From contig DATGGA010000064.1 in NCBI GenBank assembly GCA_035308765.1, forward strand, positions 44,536-108,535: DNA of 64,000 nucleotides, written 5' to 3'. The notes beneath the pieces are model-generated. The model was given only the letters and a program-made list of their open reading frames with translations, had not been told where the DNA came from and ran no database searches. The stretch comes from RBG-16-66-20 sp035308765 (lineage in GTDB: Bacteria; Pseudomonadota; Gammaproteobacteria; Burkholderiales; SG8-39). Numbering within the stretch: the stretch's first letter is position 1; the number at the start of each line of letters is the position of its first letter. Positions 26,660 through 35,740 of this stretch are shown piece after piece. Made by a program: the position numbers and the translations under genes.

Positions 26660-26667
26660 GAGGCGGC

Positions 26668-27378
26668 ATGGGCATCACCGAGCACATTTCCAAGCAGTTC
26701 GAAGCCGACCTCGATACCACGCGCACGCGCGTGCTGCAGATGGGCGGCCTGGTCGAGGCGCAGATCCTCGCCGCGATCCAGGCCTTCGCCACCGGCGAAC
26801 CGGCGCTGATCGCGCAGGTGATCGAAAACGACACGCGCGTCAACGGCTACGAGGTCGCCATCGACGGCGCCATCAACCACATCGTGGTCAAGCGCCAGCC
26901 GGCGGCCAGCGACCTGCGCCTGATCATGGCGATCAGCAAGATCGTCACCGATCTCGAGCGCATCGGCGACGAAGCCGAGAAAATCGCCCGCATGTCCAAG
27001 CGCATCCACGAGCAGGGCGCGCATCCCGCGCAGCGTTTCCCGGCGATCCGCCACGCGTCGCAGATTGCGGTGAAGATGCTGCGCCAGTCGCTGGACTCCT
27101 TCGCGCGCCTGGATGTCAACAGCGCGGCCGAGGTGCTCAAGGAAGATACGGCGATCGACGACGAATTCCGCTCGGTGCTGCGGCAACTGATCACCTACAT
27201 GATGGAAGACCCGCGTACCATTTCGGCCTCGCTGGAAACCGTTTGGGTGGCCAAGGCGATCGAGCGCATCGGCGACCATGCCAAGAATATCGCCGAGCAG
27301 GTCATCTACATCGTCAGAGGAACCGACGTGCGCCATACCTCGTTCGAAGACGTCGAACGGGAACTGTCCAAGGAATAA
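26668..27378 (+). CDS. phoU: Phosphate signalling protein PhoU
   Basis: Negative regulator connecting PstSCAB to the PhoR kinase. The 236-residue all-helical protein has two PhoU repeats, each with the metal-binding E/D-x3-D signature: VTDLERIGDEAEKIARM (about residues 92-108) and VAKAIERIGDHAKNIAEQVIYIV (about 195-217, in part). GGAGG sits 4-9 bases before the ATG at 26668. It lies 8 bases after pstB. Confidence 0.96.
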   Translation: MGITEHISKQFEADLDTTRTRVLQMGGLVEAQILAAIQAFATGEPALIAQVIENDTRVNGYEVAIDGAINHIVVKRQPAASDLRLIMAISKIVTDLERIGDEAEKIARMSKRIHEQGAHPAQRFPAIRHASQIAVKMLRQSLDSFARLDVNSAAEVLKEDTAIDDEFRSVLRQLITYMMEDPRTISASLETVWVAKAIERIGDHAKNIAEQVIYIVRGTDVRHTSFEDVERELSKE

Positions 27379-27398
27379 AGGGAGGCAGCGGCGCCGCC

Positions 27399-28106
27399 AT
27401 GCCCGCAACGGTACTCATCGTAGAAGACGAGCCGGCGATCCTCGAGCTGATCGCCGTCAACCTGGAACATGCCGGCTTCGAGACCTTGCGGGCGAAAAGC
27501 GGCGAGGAAGCCGTGCGCCTGCTCGGCGACGTCCTGCCCGACCTGGTGCTGCTGGACTGGATGCTGCCGGGGCAGTCGGGACTTGCACTGGCGCGGCGCC
27601 TGCGCGGCGACTCGCGCACCAGGGAAATGCCGCTGATATTTCTCACCGCGCGCGCCGACGAGCCCGACAAGCTCGCGGGCCTGGAGGCGGGCGCCGACGA
27701 CTACATCACCAAGCCGTTTTCCACCAAGGAGCTGGTGGCGCGCATCCGCGCGGTGCTGCGCCGGAAAAAGCCCCAGCACGGCGAAATGCCGGTCGAGATC
27801 TCGGGACTGAGGCTCGACCCCGCTGCGCATCGCGTCACGGGCAACGGCCTGGTGTTGTCCTTCGGCCCGACCGAGTTCCGCCTGCTGCATTACTTGATGA
27901 CGCACCCCAACCGCGTCTACTCGCGCACCCAGCTGCTGGACGAGGTCTGGGGCGACCACGTCTTCATCGAGGAACGCACCGTGGATGTCCATATCCGCAG
28001 GCTGCGTCAGGGCCTCACGCCCAGCGGCCACGACGCGCTGATCGAGACCGTACGTGGCAGCGGCTATGCCTTGCGGGCCGAAGCGGCGGTCATGAGCCGC
28101 GGCTGA
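27399..28106 (+). CDS. phoB: Phosphate response regulator PhoB
   Basis: OmpR-family transcription factor that binds Pho boxes. The receiver domain (1-120) has acidic residues in VEDEPAI, phospho-acceptor Asp in LVLLDWMLPGQSG (about residue 53), Thr in FLTARAD and Lys in YITKPFSTKELVARI. The winged-helix domain (about 130-232) has LSFGPTEFRLLHYLMTHPNR and the recognition helix ERTVDVHIRRLRQGL. Likely regulator of the Pho boxes noted elsewhere in the window. Confidence 0.96.
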   Translation: MPATVLIVEDEPAILELIAVNLEHAGFETLRAKSGEEAVRLLGDVLPDLVLLDWMLPGQSGLALARRLRGDSRTREMPLIFLTARADEPDKLAGLEAGADDYITKPFSTKELVARIRAVLRRKKPQHGEMPVEISGLRLDPAAHRVTGNGLVLSFGPTEFRLLHYLMTHPNRVYSRTQLLDEVWGDHVFIEERTVDVHIRRLRQGLTPSGHDALIETVRGSGYALRAEAAVMSRG

Positions 28107-28127
28107 CGGGCTCGCTGCGGGCGTGAC

Positions 28128-29366
28128 GTGAGCTGGCTCGAAATCGGTCTGGCACTGCTGGTGGCCGGTCTTGCGGCAGCGCTCTGGCTGAACCTGCGCG
28201 AATTCCGAAAATTGCGGCACTGGGCATCGCAGTCCAGGCTCAGCGACCCGCCGGAAGCCGCAGGCGCCTGGGGCGAAGTGTTCAATCTGCTGCACCGGCA
28301 TCGGCGCGCCATGCTCAAGCGGAGGCGCGAACTTGCGCAGCTGATGGTCCGCTCGCGCCGCGGCGCGCAGGCGCTGCCCTACGGCGTCGCCGTGCTGGAC
28401 GCCGACTATCGCCTCGACTGGTGCAACGACGCCGCGCGCGAACACCTGGGCGTGGACCCGGAGCGGGACCGCAAGCAGCCGGTCGTCAACATGGTGCGCG
28501 CACCCGAATTCGTCGAATACCTGCGCGCGGCGGATTTCTCCGAGCCGGTCCGGCTGGGCTCGCCGGGCGGCAGGCGCACGCTGTCGCTGCAGATCGTTTC
28601 CTTCGGCGACGAAGAACACCTGCTGCTGTCCCAGGACGTCACGGGTGCCGTGCAGGTAGAGGCGATGCGGCGCGATTTCGTCGCCAACGTCTCGCACGAA
28701 CTGCGCACGCCTCTTACGGTGCTGGCAGGATTCCTGGAGACCATCCAGGACCTGAAGCTGGACGCCTCGCGCGTGCGCGACTACGTCGGCCTGATGGCGC
28801 CCCAGGCCGAGCGCATGAAGCACCTGATAGACGACCTGCTCACGCTTTCCGCGCTGGAACATGCGCCGCCGCCGCCCGACGCCGAGCGCATCGCCCTGCG
28901 ACCGCTGTTGCAGCGGGTGCGCGCCGAGGCCGAGGCACTGTCGAGCGGCAAGCATCGCATAATGCTGGAAGTGGCGGGCGAGCATGACCTGCTCGGCGCC
29001 GAGAGCGAGATCGCCAGCGCATTCGTCAACCTGGTGTCCAACGCGGTGCGCTACACGGCTGCCGGCGGGGAAATCCGCCTGCTCTGGCATTCGACCGATG
29101 GCGGCGCGGAGTTCTCCGTAGAGGACACCGGTATCGGCATCGACCCAGAGCATCTGCCGCGCCTTACCGAGCGCTTCTACCGCGTGGACCGCGGCCGCTC
29201 GCGCGAGACCGGAGGCACCGGCCTAGGCTTGTCGATCGTGAAGCATGCGCTGGCGCGGCACCAGGGCACGCTGCTGATCGACAGCGCGCCGGGCAAGGGC
29301 AGCCGCTTCACCGCGCGCTTCCCGGCAGCGCGGCTTGGCCCGGTGGCGCAAAAAATCCCGGGCTGA
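28128..29366 (+). CDS. phoR: Phosphate sensor histidine kinase PhoR
   Basis: Membrane-bound kinase/phosphatase for PhoB. GTG start; one N-terminal hydrophobic helix (about residues 3-23), the DUF3329-like linker, a PAS domain (LPYGVAVLDADYRLDWCNDAA, about 85-105), the H-box NVSHELRTPLTVLAGFLETI (about 188-207), and ATPase boxes (LVSNAVRYT, DTGIGI, GGTGLGLSIVKHAL). It follows phoB by 21 bases, the canonical order. Confidence 0.95.
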   Translation: MSWLEIGLALLVAGLAAALWLNLREFRKLRHWASQSRLSDPPEAAGAWGEVFNLLHRHRRAMLKRRRELAQLMVRSRRGAQALPYGVAVLDADYRLDWCNDAAREHLGVDPERDRKQPVVNMVRAPEFVEYLRAADFSEPVRLGSPGGRRTLSLQIVSFGDEEHLLLSQDVTGAVQVEAMRRDFVANVSHELRTPLTVLAGFLETIQDLKLDASRVRDYVGLMAPQAERMKHLIDDLLTLSALEHAPPPPDAERIALRPLLQRVRAEAEALSSGKHRIMLEVAGEHDLLGAESEIASAFVNLVSNAVRYTAAGGEIRLLWHSTDGGAEFSVEDTGIGIDPEHLPRLTERFYRVDRGRSRETGGTGLGLSIVKHALARHQGTLLIDSAPGKGSRFTARFPAARLGPVAQKIPG

Positions 29367-29368
29367 CC

Positions 29369-29821
29369 ATGGATCTCATTCTCTGGCGTCACGCTGACGC
29401 GGAACCCGGCAGCCGCGATCTCGAGCGCAAGCTCACCGCCAGGGGCCGCAAGCAGGCCGAAAGGATGGCCAAGTGGCTGGTCGCGCGGCTGCCGGGCCGC
29501 TATACGGTGCTGGTGAGTCCCGCGCGCCGCGCGCGCGAGACCGCCGATGCGCTGGCCATTCGCTACAGGATCGTCGAGCGGCTTGCGCCCGGCGCGGCGC
29601 CGGGAGACATTTTGAAGGACGCCGGCTGGCCGTCGCACAAGGGCGCGGTGGTTGTCGTCAGCCACCAGCCGGACCTGGGCCAGGTCGCGGCGCTGCTCGC
29701 TTCCGGCAGCGTGGCCGACTGGTCGGTGAAAAAGGGCGGCCTGTGGTGGCTGAGCAACCGCGAGCGCGGCGGCAAGATCCAGGTGGTGGTGCGCGCAGTG
29801 CTCGCGCCCGACCTGATCTAG
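29369..29821 (+). CDS. sixA: Phosphohistidine phosphatase SixA
   Basis: Small histidine-phosphatase-superfamily enzyme that removes phosphate from phosphohistidine on signalling proteins. The 150-residue protein starts MDLILWRHADAEPGS with the RHG-type catalytic Arg-His, has SPARRARETADAL and the second catalytic histidine in VVSHQPDLGQV. It lies two bases after phoR, which suggests a role in tuning this or another phosphorelay. Confidence 0.9.
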   Translation: MDLILWRHADAEPGSRDLERKLTARGRKQAERMAKWLVARLPGRYTVLVSPARRARETADALAIRYRIVERLAPGAAPGDILKDAGWPSHKGAVVVVSHQPDLGQVAALLASGSVADWSVKKGGLWWLSNRERGGKIQVVVRAVLAPDLI

Positions 29822-29828
29822 CTGCGGC

Positions 29829-31340
29829 TCAGTTTCGCAACTGCGCGACCTTCTTTTCCGACAGGCTGTTGATCGAGAAGCGCAGGTCCACCGCCTCCCA
29901 GTTGTCGGTCTCGGTTTCTAGCGCGGCCGCGGCCAGCGGATTCTCTTCCAGCCAGGCCTGCGGCAGGTCGATGCTGTAGCCGGTCTTGTCGCCGGCCACG
30001 CGCAGCATCGGAAAGCGCGCATCGGTGCGGTTGCGCAGCACCAGCGCTGCGATGCGCAACGCGAATACCAGCGCCCAGTCGCTGCTTTCCAGCCCCGCAT
30101 CCTGCATCTTGCCGAGCTTGCCGCGGTGCGCGAGAACTATCCGGGCCAGGCGCTGCTGTTCCATGCGCGAGAAGCCGGGCATGTCGGCGTTGGACAGGAT
30201 ATAGGCCGAATGCTTGTGGTACTGCGCATGCGCGACCGACAAGCCGATCTCGGCCAGGCGCGCCGCCCAGTCGAGCAGCAGGCGGTCGGTGCCGGGCTCG
30301 TCTTCCTCCGCATGGAGCTGATCGAAAATCTTCAGCGCCAGCGCACGCACGCGCTCGGCCTGCGCTGCATCGGCGTGATAGCGGCGCACGAATTGCGACA
30401 CCGTCGCTTCCCGCATGTCGCGGTGCTGCACGCGTCCGAGCAGGTCGTAGAGCACGCCGTGCCGCAGTGCCCCGTCGGAGACCGCCATGCGTTCGATGCC
30501 GAGCTCACGGAAAGCGGCAAGCATGATCGCCAGGCCGCCGGGAATCACCGCCGCCCGGTCCTTGCGCAGCCCGGCGATGCGGTCGGGGTCGGCGCGTTCG
30601 TGCTTGAGCAGCAGGTCCTTCAGTTCCTCCAGTCCCTCTAGGGTGATCCCATCCTCGCTGTAGCCGTTTTCGCGCAGGATCGTCTCCAGCGCGCGCGCGG
30701 TGCCCGAGGAGCCGACCGCTTCCTGCCAGCCGGTGTTGCGGTATTCGCCCGCCATGCCGGCAAGTTCCTGGCGCGCGGCGAGTTCGGCCTTCTTGAAGCG
30801 CGATTTCTCGATCCGGCCCTCCGGAAAATATGCCAGGCTGTAGCTGACGCAGCCCATGTACAGGCTCTCGGTCAGCAGCGGATCGAGGCCCCTGCCGACG
30901 ATGAATTCGGTCGAGCCGCCGCCGATGTCCACCACCAGCCGGTTGTGGGCGGCCGGCGGCATCGAATGCGCGACGCCGAGGTAGATAAGACGCGCCTCCT
31001 CGCGGCCGGCGATCACCTCGATCGGGAAACCGAGCGCGGTGCGCGCCTCGCGCAGGAACTGCGGTGCGTTCTTCGCCACGCGCAGCGTGTTGGTGCCGAC
31101 CGCGCGCACCGCCCCGCGCGGCAGGCCGCGCAGGCGCTCGCCGATGCGCTGCAGCGCTTCCAGCGCGCGCGCCTGCGTCGCGCGGTCGATGCGCTTTTCC
31201 GAAGTCAGGCCGGCGCCCAGCCGCACTACTTCACGCAAGGAGTCGAGCGGGTAAATCTGCCGGTCGACGACCCGGCCTACCTGGAGATGGAAGCTGTTGG
31301 AGCCAAGATCGATCGCGGCGAGGATATCCGGACGGGGCAT
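29829..31340 (-). CDS. ppx: Exopolyphosphatase (Ppx/GppA family)
   Basis: Hydrolyses terminal phosphates of polyphosphate (and possibly pppGpp). The 503-residue protein has the ASKHA phosphate loops AIDLGSNSFHLQV (about residues 9-21) and VVDIGGGSTEFIVGRG (about 140-155), Glu in the segment GREEARLIYLGV, and a C-terminal HD-like helical domain (ARLAEIGLSVAHAQYHKHS). It is convergent with sixA and divergent from ppk1, so synthesis and degradation of polyphosphate share one intergenic region. Confidence 0.95.
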   Translation of the reverse strand: MPRPDILAAIDLGSNSFHLQVGRVVDRQIYPLDSLREVVRLGAGLTSEKRIDRATQARALEALQRIGERLRGLPRGAVRAVGTNTLRVAKNAPQFLREARTALGFPIEVIAGREEARLIYLGVAHSMPPAAHNRLVVDIGGGSTEFIVGRGLDPLLTESLYMGCVSYSLAYFPEGRIEKSRFKKAELAARQELAGMAGEYRNTGWQEAVGSSGTARALETILRENGYSEDGITLEGLEELKDLLLKHERADPDRIAGLRKDRAAVIPGGLAIMLAAFRELGIERMAVSDGALRHGVLYDLLGRVQHRDMREATVSQFVRRYHADAAQAERVRALALKIFDQLHAEEDEPGTDRLLLDWAARLAEIGLSVAHAQYHKHSAYILSNADMPGFSRMEQQRLARIVLAHRGKLGKMQDAGLESSDWALVFALRIAALVLRNRTDARFPMLRVAGDKTGYSIDLPQAWLEENPLAAAALETETDNWEAVDLRFSINSLSEKKVAQLRN

Positions 31341-31350
31341 CGCGGAGGAA

Positions 31351-31378
31351 AGCTTACACCCTGTGGATAACTCGGCAA
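31351..31378 (-). promoter_or_regulatory. Candidate ppx promoter containing a perfect DnaA box
   Basis: On the minus strand TTGCCG (31378-31373), 16 bases, TAAGCT (31356-31351) form a plausible sigma-70 promoter. Within the spacer is TTATCCACA (31370-31362), identical to the DnaA-box consensus. DnaA binding there would occlude polymerase at ppx. It is a single site; no cluster typical of an origin is present. Confidence 0.45.
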
Positions 31379-31405
31379 ATTACGGATTTGTGCGGTTTCA
31401 CACCA

Positions 31406-31433
31406 TTGCAACATTTGTCGTGTAGGCTACTCT
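31406..31433 (+). promoter_or_regulatory. Weak candidate ppk1 promoter
   Basis: TTGCAA (31406-31411), 16 bases, TACTCT (31428-31433), about 34 bases before the ppk1 ATG. I looked for a Pho box here and saw only an isolated half-site-like TTGTCGT, so ppk1 does not appear to be directly Pho-controlled. Confidence 0.35.
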
Positions 31434-31466
31434 ACTAAGAGGTCGCAATCCCCCTGCGGTTCCCAG

Positions 31467-33551
31467 ATGGTTAAGAAGAATCTTCAGCCGTCCCATTTTC
31501 TCAATCGGGAACTCGGCCTGCTCGAGTTCAACCGCCGCGTACTGGCGCAGGCGGCCGACGACTCGGTGCCGATTCTCGAGCGGCTGCGCTTCCTCACCAT
31601 CGTGTCCTCCAATCTGGACGAGTTCTTCGAGATCCGGGTCGCCGGGCTGAAGGAGCAGATCAAGGCGGGCATCAAGGAGTCCGGCCCCGACGGCCGCAGT
31701 CCGGCTGAAGTCTACGAGCTGGTGTCGGCACAGGCGCGCGCGCTGGTCGGCGAGCAGTACCGGCTGCTGAACAGCGTGCTGTTGCCGGCGCTCGTGAAGC
31801 AGGGCGTGATCTTCCCGCGCCGCGAGGACTGGACCGAGGCGCAGCGCACCTGGATCCGCGACTACTTCATGCGCGAGCTGCTGCCGGTGCTTACGCCGAT
31901 CGGCCTCGACCCGGCGCACCCGTTTCCGCGCGTGCTGAACAAGTCGCTCAACCTCGCCATCGAGCTGGAAGGCCGCGATTCCTTCGGCCGCAAGTCGCGC
32001 GACGCCATCGTGCAGGCGCCGCGCGCGCTGCCGCGCGTCATCCGCTTGCCGGCCGACGTCGCGGGCGCGGAGTACGCGTTCGTGTTCCTGTCCTCGATCC
32101 TGCACGCGCACGTGGACGAGCTGTTCTCCGGCATGGAGGTCAAGGGCTGCCACCAGTTCCGAGTCACGCGAAATTCGGACCTGTTCGTGGACGAGGAAGA
32201 AATCAAGAACATGCGCATCGCCATCCAGGGCGAACTGCTGCAGCGCCACTTCGGCGACGCGGTCCGGCTGGAAGTCGCCGACAGCTGCTCGCAGCAGACC
32301 GTGGATTTCCTGCTGCAGCAATTCGGCCTGTCGGAGTCCGACCTCTACCGCGTCGACGGCCCGGTTAACCTGTACCGCCTGCGCGAGGTGACCGACCGCG
32401 TCGACCGGCCCGACCTGAAGTACCCGGTGTTCCAGCCGGCGCCGCCGCCGGCGCTGGTGGGCCACAAGGACATCTACGCAGTGCTGAAGAAGCAGGACGT
32501 GCTGCTGCACCATCCCTACGAATCCTTCACCCCGGTGATCGATTTCATCCGCACCTCGGTCACCGACCCGCGCGTGATCGCGATCAAGCAGACCGTCTAC
32601 CGCACCGGCACCGACTCCGAGCTGATGGACATCCTCATCGAGGCGGCGCGCAAGGGCAAGGAAGTCACCGTCGTGGTGGAACTGATGGCGCGCTTCGACG
32701 AGGAGGCGAACATCAACTGGGCCTCGCGCCTGGAGGAAGCCGGCGCGCACGTCGTCTACGGCGTCGTCGGCCACAAGACCCACGCCAAGATGGCGCTGGT
32801 GGTGCGGCGCGAGGACGGCCCGCAGGGCAGCGTCCTCAGGCGTTACGCGCACCTGGCCACCGGCAACTACCACCCGCGCACCGCGCGCCAGTACACCGAT
32901 TTCGGGCTGCTCACCGCGAGGGAGGAAATCTGCTCGGACGTGAATGAAGTATTCAAGCAGCTGACGGGCCTCGGGCGCTCGAGCCGCATGAAGCACCTGT
33001 GGCTGTCGCCCTTCACGCTGCACAAGCGCGTGGTCGCGGCGGTGAGGAACGAGGTGCGCCTGGCCAAGGAAGGCAAGCCGGCGCGCATCATAGCGAAGAT
33101 GAATGCGCTGCTGGAGCCCGACCTGATCGAGGAGCTGTATACGGCCTCGCAGGCGGGGGTGCAGATCGACCTCATCGTGCGCGGCGTCTGCGCGCTGCGC
33201 CCGGGTGTCGCCGGGTTGTCGGAGAACATCCGCGTGCGCTCCGTGGTCGGGCGCTTCCTCGAGCACACGCGCATCTGCTATTTCCAGAACGAAGGCGCCG
33301 AAGATGTGTATCTTTCCAGCGCCGACTGGATGGACCGCAATTTCTTCCGCCGCATCGAATTGGGTTTCCCGGTGCTCGATCCGGCTCTTAAGCAGCGCGT
33401 CATCAATGAGGGCCTGCGGGCTTACCTCGATGACACGAGCCAGGTCTGGACCATGACGTCGGATGGCGCCTATGAGGCGCCGGCGCCACGCCGCGGCAAG
33501 CCGCGCGTGGTGCAGGAAGAACTGCTGCGCTCGCTGGCCCACACGGCCTGA
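31467..33551 (+). CDS. ppk1: Polyphosphate kinase 1
   Basis: Reversible synthesis of polyphosphate from ATP. The 694-residue protein starts with the PPK N domain (NRELGLLEFNRRVLAQA, FLTIVSSNLDEFFEIRVAG), the middle domain (LTPIGLDPAHPFPRV) and two PLD-like catalytic domains. These include HHPYESFTPVIDFI, KQTVYRTGTDSELMDIL, ELMARFDEEANINWA, the autophosphorylated His region GHKTHAKMALVVRRE, and LATGNYHPRTARQYTDFG. It is divergent from ppx and upstream of dgkA. Confidence 0.97.
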   Translation: MVKKNLQPSHFLNRELGLLEFNRRVLAQAADDSVPILERLRFLTIVSSNLDEFFEIRVAGLKEQIKAGIKESGPDGRSPAEVYELVSAQARALVGEQYRLLNSVLLPALVKQGVIFPRREDWTEAQRTWIRDYFMRELLPVLTPIGLDPAHPFPRVLNKSLNLAIELEGRDSFGRKSRDAIVQAPRALPRVIRLPADVAGAEYAFVFLSSILHAHVDELFSGMEVKGCHQFRVTRNSDLFVDEEEIKNMRIAIQGELLQRHFGDAVRLEVADSCSQQTVDFLLQQFGLSESDLYRVDGPVNLYRLREVTDRVDRPDLKYPVFQPAPPPALVGHKDIYAVLKKQDVLLHHPYESFTPVIDFIRTSVTDPRVIAIKQTVYRTGTDSELMDILIEAARKGKEVTVVVELMARFDEEANINWASRLEEAGAHVVYGVVGHKTHAKMALVVRREDGPQGSVLRRYAHLATGNYHPRTARQYTDFGLLTAREEICSDVNEVFKQLTGLGRSSRMKHLWLSPFTLHKRVVAAVRNEVRLAKEGKPARIIAKMNALLEPDLIEELYTASQAGVQIDLIVRGVCALRPGVAGLSENIRVRSVVGRFLEHTRICYFQNEGAEDVYLSSADWMDRNFFRRIELGFPVLDPALKQRVINEGLRAYLDDTSQVWTMTSDGAYEAPAPRRGKPRVVQEELLRSLAHTA

Positions 33552-33616
33552 TCGGCCGTTGCGCGGCGCTTCGCTGAGGAAATCGCGCGCGCGGCGCGTG
33601 CTACATTCGGCGCCGC

Positions 33617-33982
33617 ATGGAAAGTCCCTACAAGGGCAAGACCGGATTGCGCCGGCTGCTGAACGCTGCCGGCTATTCGTTCTCCGGGCTGGCAGCGGCG
33701 GCCCGCCACGAGGATGCCTTTCGCCAGGAGCTGATTCTCTCCGCGGTCATGGTGCCGCTTGGCCTCTGGCTGGGCCAGAGCGGCGTCGAGCGCGCCATGC
33801 TGGTGGGCAGCGTGCTGCTGGTGCTGATCGTCGAACTGCTCAATTCCGCCGTGGAGGCGACCGTGGACCGCGTGTCGCTCGACGACCACAGCCTGGCCAA
33901 GCGCGCCAAGGACATCGGCAGCGCCGCGGTGATGCTCGCGCTCGCCAACGTCGCAGTGATCTGGCTCCTGATCCTGGTTTAA
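33617..33982 (+). CDS. dgkA: Diacylglycerol kinase
   Basis: Small inner-membrane kinase that phosphorylates diacylglycerol to phosphatidate. The 121-residue protein has three helices and the family motifs GLRRLLNAAGYSFSGLAAAA, ARHEDAFRQEL (catalytic Glu region) and LLNSAVEATVDRVSLDDHSLAKRAKDIGSA (in part), with the catalytic Glu in VELLNSAVE. TACATT (33602-33607) nine bases before ATG could be its -10. In this locus it may recycle diacylglycerol released by the PlcP-like enzyme. Confidence 0.95.
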   Translation: MESPYKGKTGLRRLLNAAGYSFSGLAAAARHEDAFRQELILSAVMVPLGLWLGQSGVERAMLVGSVLLVLIVELLNSAVEATVDRVSLDDHSLAKRAKDIGSAAVMLALANVAVIWLLILV

Positions 33983-33987
33983 CCGGG

Positions 33988-34016
33988 CTGTAACCGATCC
34001 GTCATCGAAGTTTCAT
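33988..34016 (+). promoter_or_regulatory. Pho box upstream of the first GT4 glycosyltransferase
   Basis: Three half-sites at 11-base spacing: CTGTAAC (33988-33994), CCGTCAT (33999-34005), GTTTCAT (34010-34016), matching CTGTCAT at 5, 6 and 5 of 7 positions. The series starts six bases after the dgkA stop and lies entirely between the genes. Ten bases after it is CATCGT (34027-34032), a poor -10. It predicts PhoB activation of the glycosyltransferase-PAP2 pair. Confidence 0.72.
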
Positions 34017-34041
34017 GCGGGCAGGGCATCGTCCTGTCCGC

Positions 34042-35220
34042 ATGGAACAGCGAATGCGGATCGCGATGGTGAGCGAGACCTACCCGCCCGAGGTGAACGG
34101 CGTCGCGCGCACGGTCGCCCTGATGGCGGAAGGATTGCACGCCCTCGGCCACGAAATACAGCTGGTGCGGCCGCGACAGGGGCCGGCGGAGCGTGCGCTC
34201 GACGAGCCGCGGTTCCGCGAGCTGCTGCGTCCGGGAATCCGCATTCCGCGCTACCCGCAGTTGCGCATGGGGCTGCCCTCCAGGGGTGCGCTGCTGCAGG
34301 CCTGGAAGAAGGCGCGGCCAGAGGTGGTGCACATCGCCACCGAGGGGCCACTCGGCTCATCGGCGCTGTCCGCGGCGCGCGCGCTGGCGATCCCGGTCGC
34401 GACTGATTTTCATACCAACTTTCACGCCTACAGCGGCCATTACGGTTTTCCGTGGCTCGAACGCGCGGTCGCGGCGTACCTGCGCCGCTTCCACAACCGG
34501 GCCGACTGCACCATGGTGCCGACGGACGAGATGGCGCAGGACCTGGCGCGGCTCGGCTTCGAAAAGCTGCGCGTGGTAGGGCGTGGCGTGAATTCCGCGG
34601 TGTTTTCTCCCGCCAAGCGCCGCGCTGAACTGCGCGCCGAATGGGGGGCTGACGACGACACGCCGGTGGCGCTGTGCGTCAGCCGCTTCGCGCCGGAAAA
34701 GAATTTCCCACTGGTGCTGGACGCCTACCGCGCGATGCGCGCCGTGCGACCCGAAACGCGCCTGGTGCTGGTCGGCGACGGCCCGATGACCGAAGAACTG
34801 AAACGCGAGCACCTGGGCTGCGTGGTCGCCGGGCGCCTGGTCAACGGCGAGTTGTCGGCCCATTACGCCTCGGCCGACATTTTTCTTTTTCCCAGCACTA
34901 GCGAGACCTTCGGCAATGTCACGATGGAGGCGATGGCGAGCGGCCTCGCAGTCGTGGCCTACGACTACGCGGCGGCCCGCCAGCACATCGTGCACGGCCG
35001 CTCGGGGCTGCTGGCGCGGGTCGACGACCGCATCAGCTTCATCGAGCACGCAGCGGCGCTGGCGCGCGATCTGCCCCGTGCCCGGACGCTCGGACGCCAG
35101 GCGCGCGCCACCGCCGAACCGCTGGGCTGGGACAGGGTAGTGGCCGATTTCGCGTCAGTGCTGGCCGATACTATGACTGCGCCGGGATCCGCAATGCGAG
35201 AGAGCCATGCCGCGGCTTGA
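34042..35220 (+). CDS. GT4-family glycosyltransferase (candidate glycolipid synthase 1)
   Basis: A GT-B retaining glycosyltransferase: N-terminal MRIAMVSETYPPEVNGVART with the glycine-type acceptor loop, DFHTNFHAYSGHYG, and the donor domain with LCVSRFAPEKNFPLVLDAY, LVGDGPM and the E-x7-E motif ETFGNVTMEAMASG. Related enzymes glycosylate diacylglycerol or phosphatidylinositol. The Pho box and lipid-gene neighbours favour diacylglycerol. Start could also be ATG 34054. It overlaps the PAP2 gene by 14 bases and is a paralogue of the 39.9-41.2 kb gene. Confidence 0.85.
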   Translation: MEQRMRIAMVSETYPPEVNGVARTVALMAEGLHALGHEIQLVRPRQGPAERALDEPRFRELLRPGIRIPRYPQLRMGLPSRGALLQAWKKARPEVVHIATEGPLGSSALSAARALAIPVATDFHTNFHAYSGHYGFPWLERAVAAYLRRFHNRADCTMVPTDEMAQDLARLGFEKLRVVGRGVNSAVFSPAKRRAELRAEWGADDDTPVALCVSRFAPEKNFPLVLDAYRAMRAVRPETRLVLVGDGPMTEELKREHLGCVVAGRLVNGELSAHYASADIFLFPSTSETFGNVTMEAMASGLAVVAYDYAAARQHIVHGRSGLLARVDDRISFIEHAAALARDLPRARTLGRQARATAEPLGWDRVVADFASVLADTMTAPGSAMRESHAAA

Positions 35221-35740
35221 CGTCAGCCTGGAAATGATCCAGCGCTGGGACGAGCGCACTTGCGCGAAATTCAACCGCGCGATCCGGGTGCGCGCGCTGC
35301 TGCAACTGTTCCGCGCCGTGAGCTGGGTGGGGAACGGCATCTTCTGGTACGCGCTGATGCTTGGCCTGCTGCTCACCTATGGCGCGGACGCGGCGCTGCC
35401 GGTCCTCCATATGGTCGGCGTCGGCCTGCTCTGCACGCTCCTGTACCGCCTGCTGAAGAAAGGAACTCTGCGCCCGCGGCCGTTCGAAGTGCACGCGCAC
35501 ATTGCGGCCGGCACGGTGCCGCTCGACCGGTTCAGTTTCCCATCCGGGCATACGCTGCATGCGGCGGCGTTCACGCTCATCGCGACGGCGTATTTTCCGG
35601 AGCTCGCGCTGCTGCTGGTCCCGGTCACGCTTGCAGTAGCCGCTTCGCGCGTCGTTCTCGGCCTGCACTACCCGAGCGATGTGCTGGCGGGCGCCGCGAT
35701 CGGCGCCGCGGTCGCATTTAGTTCTCTCGGCCTCGCTTAG
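35207..35740 (+). CDS. PAP2-family membrane phosphatase
   Basis: Lipid phosphatase with the three PAP2 motifs: KKGTLRPRPFE (about residues 85-95), SFPSGHTLHAAAF (about 108-120) and SRVVLGLHYPSDVLAG (about 147-162). Four to five helices in 177 residues. Likely substrate is phosphatidate or undecaprenyl diphosphate; in this context, phosphatidate to diacylglycerol for the glycosyltransferase is plausible. Translation is coupled to the upstream glycosyltransferase. Its stop overlaps the convergent membrane-protein gene by four bases. Confidence 0.87.
   Translation: MPRLDVSLEMIQRWDERTCAKFNRAIRVRALLQLFRAVSWVGNGIFWYALMLGLLLTYGADAALPVLHMVGVGLLCTLLYRLLKKGTLRPRPFEVHAHIAAGTVPLDRFSFPSGHTLHAAAFTLIATAYFPELALLLVPVTLAVAASRVVLGLHYPSDVLAGAAIGAAVAFSSLGLA

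Noticed and set aside
31341..31466. Pho box in the ppx-ppk1 intergenic region
   Set aside because: Only isolated half-site-like matches (for example TTGTCGT) were found, without a partner at 11-base spacing.
31398..33542. Very long open frame on the minus strand opposite ppk1
   Set aside because: It is a shadow of ppk1: GC-rich codon bias leaves the antisense frame open. Its translation has no family motif and is rich in Arg/His/Gln/Val as expected for an antisense frame.
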